From the NCBI RefSeq assembly GCF_022829345.1, contig NZ_JAKSXV010000017.1, positions 26,801-90,800 of the forward strand: DNA of 64,000 bases, written 5' to 3'. A model generated the notes under the pieces. It worked only from the letters and a program-made list of their open reading frames with translations, did no database searches and had not been told where the DNA came from. The position numbers were made by a program, and so were the translations under genes. The DNA comes from Methylobacterium sp. J-090 (GTDB lineage: Bacteria > Pseudomonadota > Alphaproteobacteria > Rhizobiales > Beijerinckiaceae). Below, piece by piece: positions 37,063 to 45,742 of this stretch (positions are counted from its first letter, which is position 1; every line of letters begins with the position of its first letter).

Positions 37063-38838
37063 TCAGCGGACGATGCGCAGCTTGCCGATGCTTTTCGCGA
37101 TGTCGTCGAAGGCCGCGATGAGGGCGGTGGACGAGTTGGCGACGTAGGCCTGGGCCGGCACCGTGGCGCAGTCCCGCAGGAGATCGATGCCCGCCTGGTC
37201 GATGGGGTCGTTCGGCACGCTGAACCCGATGGTGAACACGGCGATGTTGCGCGCCTTGGCGTTGGTGCAGGCCTCGCGCGTGAGGGCGTCGAGGGCGGCG
37301 CGCGCCTGGGCGTCCGAGGTCGGCGTGGCCGTGCCCGTGACGAGGCGCCCGGCAAGCGCCGAACTGCCCGAGACCTTGGTTCCGTTGCCGTTGGTGATGT
37401 AGCCCATGGCGCTGAACAGGGAATTGTTGATGTTGGAGATGCCGAGGTCGGCATTGGTGTTCCACGAGTTGAACCCGTCGGTCATCAGGACGATGACCTT
37501 GCGGACCGTCGTGTCGCTGTAGGCGGTCCCCTGGGCGAACACGCTCAGCGGCGAGATCGTCCGCCAAGCCCACATGAAGCCTTCGAAGATGTTGGTGCTG
37601 CCGAGGGGGGCGAGGCCGTCGACGAGGGCCTTGAGCTTCACGGTGTCGTTGGTCAGCGTCTGCAGAGGCTTGCTGGTGCAGAGGAAGTTCGGCCCGTTGG
37701 GGATCGAGAGCCAGGTGCTCGTCGGCGAGGAATACTGCGTCGGCTTGTAGTACTTGCACGCCCGCATCTCCGCCTCGGAGGCGGTCATCGTCTTGGCACT
37801 GCAATCCGACTGCGCGGTATGATCCTCCAGATAGCTGTTGCTGTAATTCTGCACCGATGGATTCAAGCTGGCGTAGCGGTCCGTCGTCGAGGGAATGTTG
37901 TAGTTGTAATCGCCGTAGATGCGCGCAAGGCCGGTGGTGTTGCCGGCAGGCTCGTCGGGTGCGAACATCGGCACGAAGTAGCTGTCGGGATTACCCGCAG
38001 TCGGGGCCGCATCCTGCACATTCAGGGGATAGGGCAGCGTCTCCAGGCATCCGGCCCAGCCCCAGGTCGAGTCGAGCTTCTTGAGCTGGGCAAAGATGTC
38101 GAGCCGGTTCTTGATCGCCGCCTTGACGGTGGCGTTGGCGGCGGAAAAATCGACGTTGGTCCAGTGGTAGGCGGATTTCGGGGCCGACGACCCGTCGATC
38201 CAGGACGTCGCGGCCCCGTAAGTGTTGGGGTCCACCGCCACGGCGGCGGCGAAGGGCACGATGGAGATCCGGGTCTGCGGGCTGAAGGCGGGCTTGGTGT
38301 AGACGTAGTCGACGAACTTCTTGGTCGCGTCCTGAGCGGCGGCCATCTTCGTGCCCGAGCCGCCGGCCTTGTTCATCGACCCCGTGGTGTCCAACGCGAT
38401 GGCGATCTCGAAGGTCTGGGCCATGGGCGTCGCGCATTGCGACGAGGCGGAGACATTGATGGTGTTGATGCGCAGGAGGCTGGCGAAGGCGGTGGTGTAG
38501 GTGGCGGTGGCCTTCACCAGGATCGTGCGCGGGTTCGCCCCGATGGCCAGCGGTGTCGTCAGGGTCGCGGCCGGCATGTAGGAGGCGATGAGCTTGGTGG
38601 CCTGATCCTCCAGGGCGGCGCTGGTCGTGGCCGTGCTGGTCTGGCACAGGCTCAGGGCCGTCCCGTCGACGGCGTTCTGCAACCGGGTGCGCATGGCCGA
38701 GGCCCGGCCGTAGTCGATCCCGGTTCCGGCGATGAACATCAGCGGCACGAAGCTCAGGCCGAAGATGACGGCGATGTTTCCGCGCCTGTCGCCAAGAAAT
38801 CGGCTCATGATGGACATCGTTCGGACCTTGATCGACAT
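37063..38838 (-). CDS. TadG-like protein with von Willebrand A domain
   Basis: The 591-residue protein begins SRFLGDRRGNIAVIFGLSFV, the TadG/TadE-type membrane segment after which the chain is exported. The VWA domain has the MIDAS motif DTTGSMNKAGGSGTKM (about residues 149-164), with ITV-type later elements KVIVLMTDGFNSWNT. About 200 Asn/Ser/Thr-rich residues are inserted between them. Such proteins are secreted or surface components linked to Tad pili. It is transcribed toward the two pseudopilin genes; no TadA ATPase or CpaF is near. In-frame starts at 38838, 38817 and 38808 are all possible. Confidence 0.82.
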   Translation of the reverse strand: MSIKVRTMSIMSRFLGDRRGNIAVIFGLSFVPLMFIAGTGIDYGRASAMRTRLQNAVDGTALSLCQTSTATTSAALEDQATKLIASYMPAATLTTPLAIGANPRTILVKATATYTTAFASLLRINTINVSASSQCATPMAQTFEIAIALDTTGSMNKAGGSGTKMAAAQDATKKFVDYVYTKPAFSPQTRISIVPFAAAVAVDPNTYGAATSWIDGSSAPKSAYHWTNVDFSAANATVKAAIKNRLDIFAQLKKLDSTWGWAGCLETLPYPLNVQDAAPTAGNPDSYFVPMFAPDEPAGNTTGLARIYGDYNYNIPSTTDRYASLNPSVQNYSNSYLEDHTAQSDCSAKTMTASEAEMRACKYYKPTQYSSPTSTWLSIPNGPNFLCTSKPLQTLTNDTVKLKALVDGLAPLGSTNIFEGFMWAWRTISPLSVFAQGTAYSDTTVRKVIVLMTDGFNSWNTNADLGISNINNSLFSAMGYITNGNGTKVSGSSALAGRLVTGTATPTSDAQARAALDALTREACTNAKARNIAVFTIGFSVPNDPIDQAGIDLLRDCATVPAQAYVANSSTALIAAFDDIAKSIGKLRIVR

Positions 38839-39108
38839 CCGCCGACATCCATCAGGTTTCGATTAACGTTCGGTGATCGCCCTCGAACACAAACTCGATA
38901 CCATCCTGGATCGACACGATCTCCTGCAACACAACTTCCGCAGCGCGATGTCGGCCGGGATCGGGAACGGGCCTGTCGCGCGGCGTGCCTACGCGACGCG
39001 GTCGGGATGCCCTAAGAGGGCTTCTCACGACGCCCGATCGCGGGCGTCTGAGCGACGCTCAGGATCAGCGCACGGGGCGTCCGCTCCGGGTCGGAGGAGG
39101 CGGGAGCC

Positions 39109-39297
39109 ATGCGCAAGAACGATCCCTGCATCGCCGTCTGCCGGTTCGACGGGCGGACGGGCTGGTGCGTGGGCTGCGGCCGGACGGTCCCGGAGATCCG
39201 CGCCTGGATGACGTTGACGCCGTTTCGCCGCACGGCCCTCCTGCGCGATCTGCCGGCGCGGGTTCGCAAAGTTCAGGATGCGCCCCGGGAGACTTGA
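39109..39297 (+). CDS. DUF1289 small Cys-rich protein (62 aa)
   Basis: The sequence [20 protein letters not shown] then [15 protein letters not shown] has the DUF1289 pattern Cys-x3-Cys-x8-Cys-x2-Cys followed by an invariant Glu and Trp. The four Cys could bind zinc or an iron-sulfur cluster; function is not established. GGAGGCGGGAGCC precedes the ATG. Confidence 0.88.
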   Translation: MRKNDPCIAVCRFDGRTGWCVGCGRTVPEIRAWMTLTPFRRTALLRDLPARVRKVQDAPRET

Positions 39298-39522
39298 TTC
39301 TGTGCTTCATCGAAACGGCGACCGGATCGCGACGCGGCGCCCGAGCGAGGCCGAGATCCGCATCGCGGAGCGATCGGGCGGATCTCTTGGGGCGTCTTTG
39401 CGCCCTTCAACTTTTCGGGTGCGGGGCGCTCCGTCGCAGACAGGCGCGCTGCAATCCCCTAAGCCTGTCCTAAGAGCCGCGCCGACCGAACGGGGGCGCC
39501 AAGGCTCGGTGGAGGAACCCCC

Positions 39523-39915
39523 ATGATGCTGCGCCGCGCGCTCCTCGGCCTCGCCGCCCTCCTTCCCCTGGCGCTCGCGCTGCCCGCCCTTGCCGGCGAA
39601 CCCGTGCCCTTCGACGCGGACGCCTTCGCGGCGGCGCAGAAGGCGGGGCGGCCGATCCTCGTCGAGGTCAGCGCGCCGTGGTGCCCGATCTGCAAGACCC
39701 AGAAGCCGATCCTGGCCAAGCTCGCCCAGGACCCGCGCTTCAAGGACCTCGTGATCTTCGACGTCGATTTCGACAGCCGCAAGGACGTCCTGCGCCGCTT
39801 CGACGCCCGCATGCAGAGCACGCTCATCGCCTTCAAGGGCGAGACCGAGACCGGACGCTCCGTCGGCGAGACCCAGCCCGAATGGATCGAGGGGCTGGTG
39901 GAGAAGACGCTCTAG
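39523..39915 (+). CDS. Periplasmic thioredoxin-fold protein
   Basis: The 130-residue product has a signal peptide (LLGLAALLPLALALPALAG) and a thioredoxin fold with active site WCPICK (about residues 52-57), a late cis-Pro position replaced in the weak segment MQSTLIAFKG. It resembles DsbD gamma-like or thiol reductant partners that take electrons from CcdA. GGAGGAACCCCC precedes the ATG. ccdA follows after seven bases, so the two form one unit that delivers reducing power to the periplasm. Confidence 0.85.
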   Translation: MMLRRALLGLAALLPLALALPALAGEPVPFDADAFAAAQKAGRPILVEVSAPWCPICKTQKPILAKLAQDPRFKDLVIFDVDFDSRKDVLRRFDARMQSTLIAFKGETETGRSVGETQPEWIEGLVEKTL

Positions 39916-39922
39916 CGCGCGG

Positions 39923-40642
39923 ATGGCCGCCACCCTCGGCCTCGCCTTCCTGGCGGGCCTCCTGTCGGTGCTGTCGCCCTGCGTGCTGCCGCTCCTGCCC
40001 CTGGTCCTCGGGGCGGCGGCGACGGAGCATCGCCTCGGGCCGGCGGCGCTGGCGGGCGGACTCGCCCTGTCGTTCGTCGCCATCGGGCTGTTCGTCGCCA
40101 CCATCGGCTTCACCCTCGGCCTCGACACGGAGGTGTTCCGCACGGTGGCCGCCGTCCTGCTCGTGGGGATCGGCCTCGTCCTGATGCTGCCCGCCGCCCA
40201 GACGCGCCTGGCCGTCGCCGCCGGCCCGTTGAGCGACCGGGCGCGGGCGCGGTTCGGCGGGTTCTCGACCGCCGGGCTCGGCGGCCAGTTCGGGGTCGGC
40301 CTGCTGCTCGGCGCCGTGTGGAGCCCCTGCGTCGGGCCGACCCTCGGGGCCGCCTCGCTGCTCGCCGCGCAAGGCCGCGACCTCGCCGCCGTGACGCTCA
40401 CCATGGTGCTGTTCGGCCTCGGCGCCGGCCTGCCCCTCGTGGCCCTGGGCCTCCTCTCCCGGGCGACGCTGATGGGGTGGCGCGGCCGGATGATGGGGCT
40501 GGGCCGGGGCCTCAAGGCGGTCCTCGGCCTGATCCTGCTCGTGACCGGCCTCGCGATCCTGACCGGCCTCGACAAGCGCCTGGAGACCGCCCTCGTCGAG
40601 GCCTCGCCCGCCTGGCTCACCGCCCTGACCACGCGGTTCTGA
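39923..40642 (+). CDS. ccdA: Cytochrome c biogenesis/thiol transporter CcdA
   Basis: CcdA moves electrons from cytoplasmic thioredoxin across the membrane. The 239-residue protein has six membrane helices; the first active Cys is in SVLSPCVLPLLPLVLG and the second in GAVWSPCVGPTLGAAS, both followed by Pro as in the family. It pairs with the thioredoxin-fold gene just upstream. Which client it serves (cytochrome c, methanol oxidation or other thiol protein) is unknown. Confidence 0.93.
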   Translation: MAATLGLAFLAGLLSVLSPCVLPLLPLVLGAAATEHRLGPAALAGGLALSFVAIGLFVATIGFTLGLDTEVFRTVAAVLLVGIGLVLMLPAAQTRLAVAAGPLSDRARARFGGFSTAGLGGQFGVGLLLGAVWSPCVGPTLGAASLLAAQGRDLAAVTLTMVLFGLGAGLPLVALGLLSRATLMGWRGRMMGLGRGLKAVLGLILLVTGLAILTGLDKRLETALVEASPAWLTALTTRF

Positions 40643-40655
40643 CGGCTCGCCCCTC

Positions 40656-41948
40656 CTACGGGCGCGGCCAGCGCAGCAGGCGTTCCGGGGCGAAGCGGTC
40701 CAGGGGCAGGCGCGGGGGCCGGCCGGTGGCGAGGTCGGCGACGAGCTGGCCGGTGATGGGGCCCGTCGAGAGGCCGATATGGCCGTGCCCGAACGCGAAG
40801 ATCAGCCCCGGATGCCGGGGCGCCCGGCCGATCACCGGCAGGCCGTCGGGCGTGGACGGGCGGGCGCCGAGCCAGGGCTGATTGTCGAGGGGGCCGCCGA
40901 GGCGCAGGGTGCCCATGGCCTCCTGGGAGGCCGCCTCGATCTGGGTGTGATCGGGCGGCGCGCCGCGGGCGTTGAGCTCGACGCCGGACAGGACCCGCAC
41001 CCGGCCCTCGCCCATGGGCGCCAGGATCGAGCCCGCGCCCGTGTCGAGGACCGGCCGGGTCAGGGGCGGAGAATCGGGATGCAGGGCGTAGTGCCGGTGG
41101 TAGCCGCGCTCGGCCGCGAAGGCGAAGCGGTAGCCCAACGGCCGGGCGATGTCGGCGGACGCCGCCCCCGCCGCGAGGACGACCTGGCGGGCGCGGACCT
41201 CTCCGCCCTCGAACGCGAGGCGCCAGCCTTCCGCCTCCGGCGCGAGGCCACGGGTCGCGGCGCGGATCGTGCGACCGCCGAGGCCGGCGAACAGCCCGGC
41301 GCAGGCCTCGACCAGGGCGCCCGGATCGCCGACGCTGCCCGTCTCCGGCAGGAGCATGGCCCGCGCGAAGGGGCGCACCAGGGCCGGTTCGAGGTCGCGC
41401 AGGCCCGGCCCGTCGAGGAGCTCCATGGCGACGCCGTGCTCGGCCAGGATCGCCCGCTCCAGGGCGGCCGCGGCGAAGGCGTCGTCCGTCCGGTAGGCCT
41501 TGAGCCAGCCCGTGCGCTTCAGGAGATGCGTCGTCCCGGCCCGGGCGGCGAGGCGCTCGTGCTCGGCATAGGCCGCACTGGTCAGCGGCAGGAGCGCGCC
41601 CGCCGCCCGCCGCCAGGCCGAGGCCCGGGCGGCGGCGAGGAAGTGCAGGGTCCAGGGCAGGACCCGCGGCAGATGGGTGTAGCGCAGGCGCAGGCCCCGG
41701 TCGGCGTTGCGCAGGTAGACCGGCAGCTTGCCCCACAGGGCCGGGCTCGCCATGGGCAGGATCGAGCCGCGGCTGATCACGCCGGCATTCCCGAACGAGG
41801 TCCGGGCCCGCGCCTCGCCCGGATCGACGAGGACCACGTCGAGCCCGCGCTCCTTCAGGGCGATGGCCGAGGCGAGGCCGACCATGCCGCCCCCGATCAC
41901 CGCGACATCGCAAGGGTCCCCGGCGGTCCGTGCGCGCTGCTCAGTCAT
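40656..41948 (-). CDS. DadA-like FAD-dependent D-amino acid dehydrogenase
   Basis: The 430-residue protein starts with the FAD-binding motif DVAVIGGGMVGLASAIALKE, then SFGNAGVISRGSILPMASP, which is the DadA pattern. The C-terminal DAO domain has PWLGARPSTPDGLPVIGRAP and FAFGHGHIGLSTGPITGQLV. DadA oxidatively deaminates D-amino acids and feeds electrons to quinone. The alanine racemase partner is not present. Start is the ATG at 41948; the frame extends upstream without family likeness. Convergent with ccdA. Confidence 0.85.
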   Translation of the reverse strand: MTEQRARTAGDPCDVAVIGGGMVGLASAIALKERGLDVVLVDPGEARARTSFGNAGVISRGSILPMASPALWGKLPVYLRNADRGLRLRYTHLPRVLPWTLHFLAAARASAWRRAAGALLPLTSAAYAEHERLAARAGTTHLLKRTGWLKAYRTDDAFAAAALERAILAEHGVAMELLDGPGLRDLEPALVRPFARAMLLPETGSVGDPGALVEACAGLFAGLGGRTIRAATRGLAPEAEGWRLAFEGGEVRARQVVLAAGAASADIARPLGYRFAFAAERGYHRHYALHPDSPPLTRPVLDTGAGSILAPMGEGRVRVLSGVELNARGAPPDHTQIEAASQEAMGTLRLGGPLDNQPWLGARPSTPDGLPVIGRAPRHPGLIFAFGHGHIGLSTGPITGQLVADLATGRPPRLPLDRFAPERLLRWPRP

Positions 41949-42086
41949 TCGACGATACCATTCCCATCCCGTTGCGGGCGCAAGCCGCGGAGCCGCCCGG
42001 GCAGGCGCCTCGCAAGACGTCGGCCTCCTATCGCGGGCGCGCGGGCCGGGGACAAGGCCGCCCGCCTGTGTCGGACAAAAGCCCAC

Positions 42087-42118
42087 GAAAAACCCTCCGG
42101 CTCGGGGCGCCGGAGGGT
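42087..42118 (-). terminator. Rho-independent terminator of dctA
   Basis: ACCCTCCGGC and GCCGGAGGGT pair in a 10-bp stem with a seven-base loop, 39 bases after the dctA stop; on the minus strand the stem is followed by TTTTTCG. Confidence 0.8.
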
Positions 42119-42156
42119 CGGGGACCGGAGAAGACCGGACGGTGTGGGAGCGGTGG

Positions 42157-43500
42157 CTACTCGGCCGCCTGGAGGGCGGGCAGCTCGGAATCGAGGGGCA
42201 TCGGGTTGCCGCCCAGAGCCGCTGCGAGCTTCACGTCGTCGACCTCGCCTTCCCAGCGGGCGACGACGATGCAGGCCACCGCGTTGCCGATGAAGTTGGT
42301 GAGCGCGCGGCACTCGGACATGAACCGGTCGACGCCGAGGATGAGCGCCATGCCGACCACCGGCACCGAGGGCACCACCGCGAGGGTCGCCGCGAGGGTG
42401 ATGAAGCCGGAACCCGTGACGCCGGCCGCGCCCTTCGAGGACAGCATCGCCACGAGGAGCAAGAGGCCCTGCTCGCCGTAGGTCAGCGGCGTGTCCGTGG
42501 CCTGCGCGATGAAGAGCGCCGCCATGGTCATGTAGATGTTGGTGCCGTCGAGGTTGAACGAGTAGCCGGTGGGGACCACGAGGCCGACCACGGGCTTCGA
42601 GCAGCCGGCGCGCTCCATCTTCTCCAGCAGCGAGGGCAGCGCGGATTCGGACGACGAGGTGCCCAGCACCAGCAGCAGCTCTTCCTTGATGTAGCGGATG
42701 AGCTTGATGATCGAGAAGCCGTTGTAGCGGGCGACCAGGCCGAGGACGCCGAGCACGAAGATCGCCGAGGTCAGGTAGAAGGCGCCGACGAGGTAGGCGA
42801 GGTTGGCGAGCGACGCGATGCCGTACTTGCCGATGGTGAAGGCCATGGCGCCGAAGGCGCCGATGGGCGCGACCTTCATGATGATGTTGACGACGCCGAA
42901 GATGGCTTCCGACAACACCTTGATGATGTCGAGCACCGGCTTGCCGCGGTCGCCCAGGAAGGCGAGGCCGAAGCCGAACAGCACCGAGAAGAACAGCACC
43001 TGCAGGATCTCGCCGCCCGAGAAGGCACCCACCGCCGTCGTCGGGATGATGTTCATCAGGAAGTCGGTGATCGTCTGCGTCTTCGCCTTCTCGGCGTACA
43101 TGGCGATCGCCTTGGGATCCAAGGACTTCGGATCGATGTGCATGCCCGCGCCCGGCTGGACGAGGTTCGCCACGATCAGGCCGACGATGAGGGCCAGGGT
43201 CGAGAAGGTGATGAAGTAGATGAGCGCCTTGCCGCCGACGCGGCCGACCTTCTCGAGATTGGTCATGCCGGCGATGCCGGAGACCACGGTGAGGAAGATC
43301 ACCGGCGCGATGATCATCTTGACGAGCTTGATGAAGGCGTCACCGAGCGGCTTCATGTCCGCGCCGACCTGCGGGTAGAAGTGGCCGAGCGTGATGCCGA
43401 TGGCGACGGCGACGAGGACCTGGAAATACAGGGTCCGGTACAGGGGCTTGGGCTTGGCGGGCGGATGCGGGGCGGTGAGCGGTGATGGTACGGCAGCCAT
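42157..43500 (-). CDS. dctA: C4-dicarboxylate:cation symporter DctA
   Basis: DctA imports succinate, fumarate and malate across the inner membrane. The 447-residue protein has the family start [20 protein letters not shown], about eight membrane helices, the re-entrant loops [20 protein letters not shown] and the cation/substrate motif [20 protein letters not shown]. It is divergent from dctB; the 310-base gap holds a sigma-54 promoter and a DctD operator. Confidence 0.96.
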   Translation of the reverse strand: MAAVPSPLTAPHPPAKPKPLYRTLYFQVLVAVAIGITLGHFYPQVGADMKPLGDAFIKLVKMIIAPVIFLTVVSGIAGMTNLEKVGRVGGKALIYFITFSTLALIVGLIVANLVQPGAGMHIDPKSLDPKAIAMYAEKAKTQTITDFLMNIIPTTAVGAFSGGEILQVLFFSVLFGFGLAFLGDRGKPVLDIIKVLSEAIFGVVNIIMKVAPIGAFGAMAFTIGKYGIASLANLAYLVGAFYLTSAIFVLGVLGLVARYNGFSIIKLIRYIKEELLLVLGTSSSESALPSLLEKMERAGCSKPVVGLVVPTGYSFNLDGTNIYMTMAALFIAQATDTPLTYGEQGLLLLVAMLSSKGAAGVTGSGFITLAATLAVVPSVPVVGMALILGVDRFMSECRALTNFIGNAVACIVVARWEGEVDDVKLAAALGGNPMPLDSELPALQAAE

Positions 43501-43649
43501 GGGGGCGTTCTCCCGGTTGGACGTTGCGGGTGTCGGTTGGGAGGCGCGGGTTGGCCCCGGCTCCGTCCGATCCTGGTGTTGGCCGGCGGGTCGCTCCCAC
43601 CGGCACCCAGCCCTGCCGTGGATGCAGGCCTGCGTTTCGTTTCCGGAAT

Positions 43650-43665
43650 GGCAACCGGCATGCCA
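43650..43665 (-). promoter_or_regulatory. Sigma-54 promoter of dctA
   Basis: On the minus strand TGGCATGCCGGTTGCC has the -24 GG and -12 GC exactly ten bases apart and follows the consensus TGGCAYR-N4-TTGCW. It lies about 150 bases before the dctA start, with a sigma-54 activator gene (dctD) close by. Confidence 0.8.
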
Positions 43666-43780
43666 GCCCGGGAACCACCCTAATAATTGGTTAACCCGTT
43701 GATTTGAGGCCTATTTTTTCGATGCCGCGCGCGCCCTCTTCCGACCTCGATCCGAGAACCCGCACCCGGCGGGAGAAAGC

Positions 43781-43798
43781 CGTGCGGAAATCCGCACG
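43781..43798. promoter_or_regulatory. DctD upstream activating site
   Basis: CGTGCGGAAATCCGCACG is a perfect 18-base palindrome. It has the form of the DctD sites described upstream of rhizobial dctA, and sits on the far side of the sigma-54 promoter, just before the dctB start. Confidence 0.75.
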
Positions 43799-43810
43799 CC
43801 GCCGCGCCCA

Positions 43811-45742
43811 ATGAGGCCGACCCGTCCCGATCCCGCCGCGACCCGGCCGGGGCGGCGGCGTGGCCTCGTCCTGGTGGCGAGCCTCGCGGCGATGCTCCTC
43901 GCCGCCTGGATCGCCGGGCGCGCGGCCGAGCGCTGGGCGCTGGCCGACCTGCGCCGCACGGCGCACGCGACCCTGGCGCTCCAGGTCGCGGCGCTCCACG
44001 CCGAGATGCAGAAGCAGGCCTCCCTGCCGCTGGCCTTGGCGGCGGACCCGGAGATTGCGGCGGTCGCGGGCGCGTCCATGTCCCAGGATCCTGCCCTGTC
44101 GCAGGACCTCGTCGCGCGGGTGAACCGGCGCCTCGCCCAGGTGGCGGCGGCCACGGCGGCTGCGGTGATCTACGTGATCCGCCCCGACGGCATCACCGTG
44201 GCGGCGAGCAATGCGGAGGCCGAGCGCAGCTTCATCGGCCGGGACTACGCCTTCCGGCCCTATTTCCGGCAGGCGGTCGCCACGGGCGCCGGCTCGCAAT
44301 TCGCGCTCGGCACCGTCAGCGGCCGAGCCGGCCTCTACCTCTCGCGCAGGATCGTCGGGACCGGCGGCGTCGTGGTGGTCAAGATCGAGTTCGACGGGAT
44401 CGAGGCCGCCTGGCGGGCGGGCGGCGACGGGGTGTTCGTGGCCGATTCCCGCGGCATCGTCCTCGTGGCGAGCGATCCGGCCTGGCACTTCTCCACCCTG
44501 CGCCGCATCGACGAGGACGAGCGCCGCCGCATCCGCGAGGCCCTGGAATTCGGGGCGGCGCCCCTGGCCGAGATGCCGCTCCATCCCATCCCGGGCGCAC
44601 CCGACCGCGTGCGGATCGGGCGGGGGGCGGCCCCGGCGCGGCCGGCTCTGGCCCTCGACGCCGCGATCCCGGGCACGGATTGGCGCCTCCACACCCTGAC
44701 GCCGCTCGGCGGCGCAGTGGAGCGCGAGCGGGTGCAGGCCTGGATCATCGCCGCCCTGCTCACGGGGCTCGCCTGCCTCGGGCTCACCACCCTGGCGGAC
44801 CGGCGCCGGCGCCAGCGCCGGCGCCTCGCCGAGGTCTCGGCCCGCCGCGAGGAGCTCGAAGGCTGCGTGCGCGAGCGGACCCAGGAACTCACGGACGCCA
44901 ACCGGATGCTGCGCCTCGAGATCGAGGAGCGCCGGCGCGCCGAGGCCGAGCGCGAGCGGGTCGAAGCCGAGCGCGAGCGGGTTGAAGCCGAGCGCGAGCG
45001 CCTGGGCCGCGAGCTCGCCCAGGCCGGCCGCCTCGCGGCTCTGGGTCAGTTCGCCGCCAGCATGGCCCACGAGATCAACCAGCCGCTGGCCGCCATCCGC
45101 GCCTACGCCGACAACGCCGCGATCCTGATGCAGCGCGGCCGCACCACCGAGGCCTCCGAGAACACGGTCGCCATCGGCCGGCTCACGGACCGCATCGGCG
45201 GCCTCACCCGCCAGTTGAAGGGCTTCGCGCGGCGGGCCTCGCCCCGGCGCGAGCCGGTGCCCCTGGACGCGATCCTGCGCGACGGCCTCGAACTGGTGGA
45301 GGCGCGCGCGCGCGGCGCCGGCATCCCCCTGGTGGTGGACGCGCCCCGGGCCGGGCTCCACGTGCTCGGCGACGGGCCGCGCCTGGAACAGGTTCTGGTC
45401 AACCTGCTCCAGAACGCCCTCGACGCCGTCGCCGGGCGCCCCGACCCGAGGGTGACCCTCCGGGTGAGCGAGGACGGCGACCGCGTCGGGATCGCGGTGC
45501 ACGACACCGGCCCGGGCCTGCCCGAGGCCTTGCGTGCGCAGGTGTTCGATGCCTTCTTCACCACGAAATCCGACGGCCTCGGCCTCGGCCTCGCCATCGC
45601 CCGGGGCATCGTCGAGGATTGCGGGGGCAGCCTGACGGCGGGCGACGATCCGGCGGGCGGCGCCGTCTTCCGCATGGATCTCGCCCGGGCGAACGGCACG
45701 GCGGAGCCCGAGGCGGCCGGATACCGGGAGGCGAGGCATTGA
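43811..45742 (+). CDS. dctB: C4-dicarboxylate sensor histidine kinase DctB
   Basis: DctB senses external dicarboxylates and phosphorylates DctD. The 643-residue protein has a membrane helix near residues 18-35, a periplasmic double-PAS (Cache) region with DYAFRPYFRQAVATGAGSQF, a second helix near 310-330, a coiled coil, the HisKA box MAHEINQPLAAIRAYADNAA with phosphoacceptor His420, and the ATPase domain with LVNLLQNALDAV and GLGLGLAIARGIVEDCGG. The coiled coil holds three tandem 21-base units (44945-45007) coding AERERVE. The stop overlaps the dctD start. Confidence 0.94.
   Translation: MRPTRPDPAATRPGRRRGLVLVASLAAMLLAAWIAGRAAERWALADLRRTAHATLALQVAALHAEMQKQASLPLALAADPEIAAVAGASMSQDPALSQDLVARVNRRLAQVAAATAAAVIYVIRPDGITVAASNAEAERSFIGRDYAFRPYFRQAVATGAGSQFALGTVSGRAGLYLSRRIVGTGGVVVVKIEFDGIEAAWRAGGDGVFVADSRGIVLVASDPAWHFSTLRRIDEDERRRIREALEFGAAPLAEMPLHPIPGAPDRVRIGRGAAPARPALALDAAIPGTDWRLHTLTPLGGAVERERVQAWIIAALLTGLACLGLTTLADRRRRQRRRLAEVSARREELEGCVRERTQELTDANRMLRLEIEERRRAEAERERVEAERERVEAERERLGRELAQAGRLAALGQFAASMAHEINQPLAAIRAYADNAAILMQRGRTTEASENTVAIGRLTDRIGGLTRQLKGFARRASPRREPVPLDAILRDGLELVEARARGAGIPLVVDAPRAGLHVLGDGPRLEQVLVNLLQNALDAVAGRPDPRVTLRVSEDGDRVGIAVHDTGPGLPEALRAQVFDAFFTTKSDGLGLGLAIARGIVEDCGGSLTAGDDPAGGAVFRMDLARANGTAEPEAAGYREARH
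44945..45007 (+). repeat. In-frame 21-bp tandem repeat inside dctB
   Basis: Three nearly identical 21-base units, each coding the heptad AERERVE (third ends AERERLG), extend the coiled coil between the second membrane helix and the HisKA domain. Heptad-length units change coiled-coil length without breaking register. Confidence 0.85.

Larger units (their letters stand above)
43501..43810. other. dctA-dctB divergent control region
   Basis: The gap contains no gene. It has a sigma-54 promoter for dctA (43650-43665), a palindromic DctD operator (43781-43798) about 115 bases upstream of it, and an AT-rich stretch (43680-43720) between them that could bend or bind IHF. Confidence 0.75.

Noticed and set aside
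38873..39211. Open frame starting MIALEHKLDTILDRHDLLQH, loosely like the start of a release factor
   Set aside because: Likeness ends after about 20 residues, the rest is low-complexity, and it overlaps the DUF1289 gene which has a strong ribosome site.
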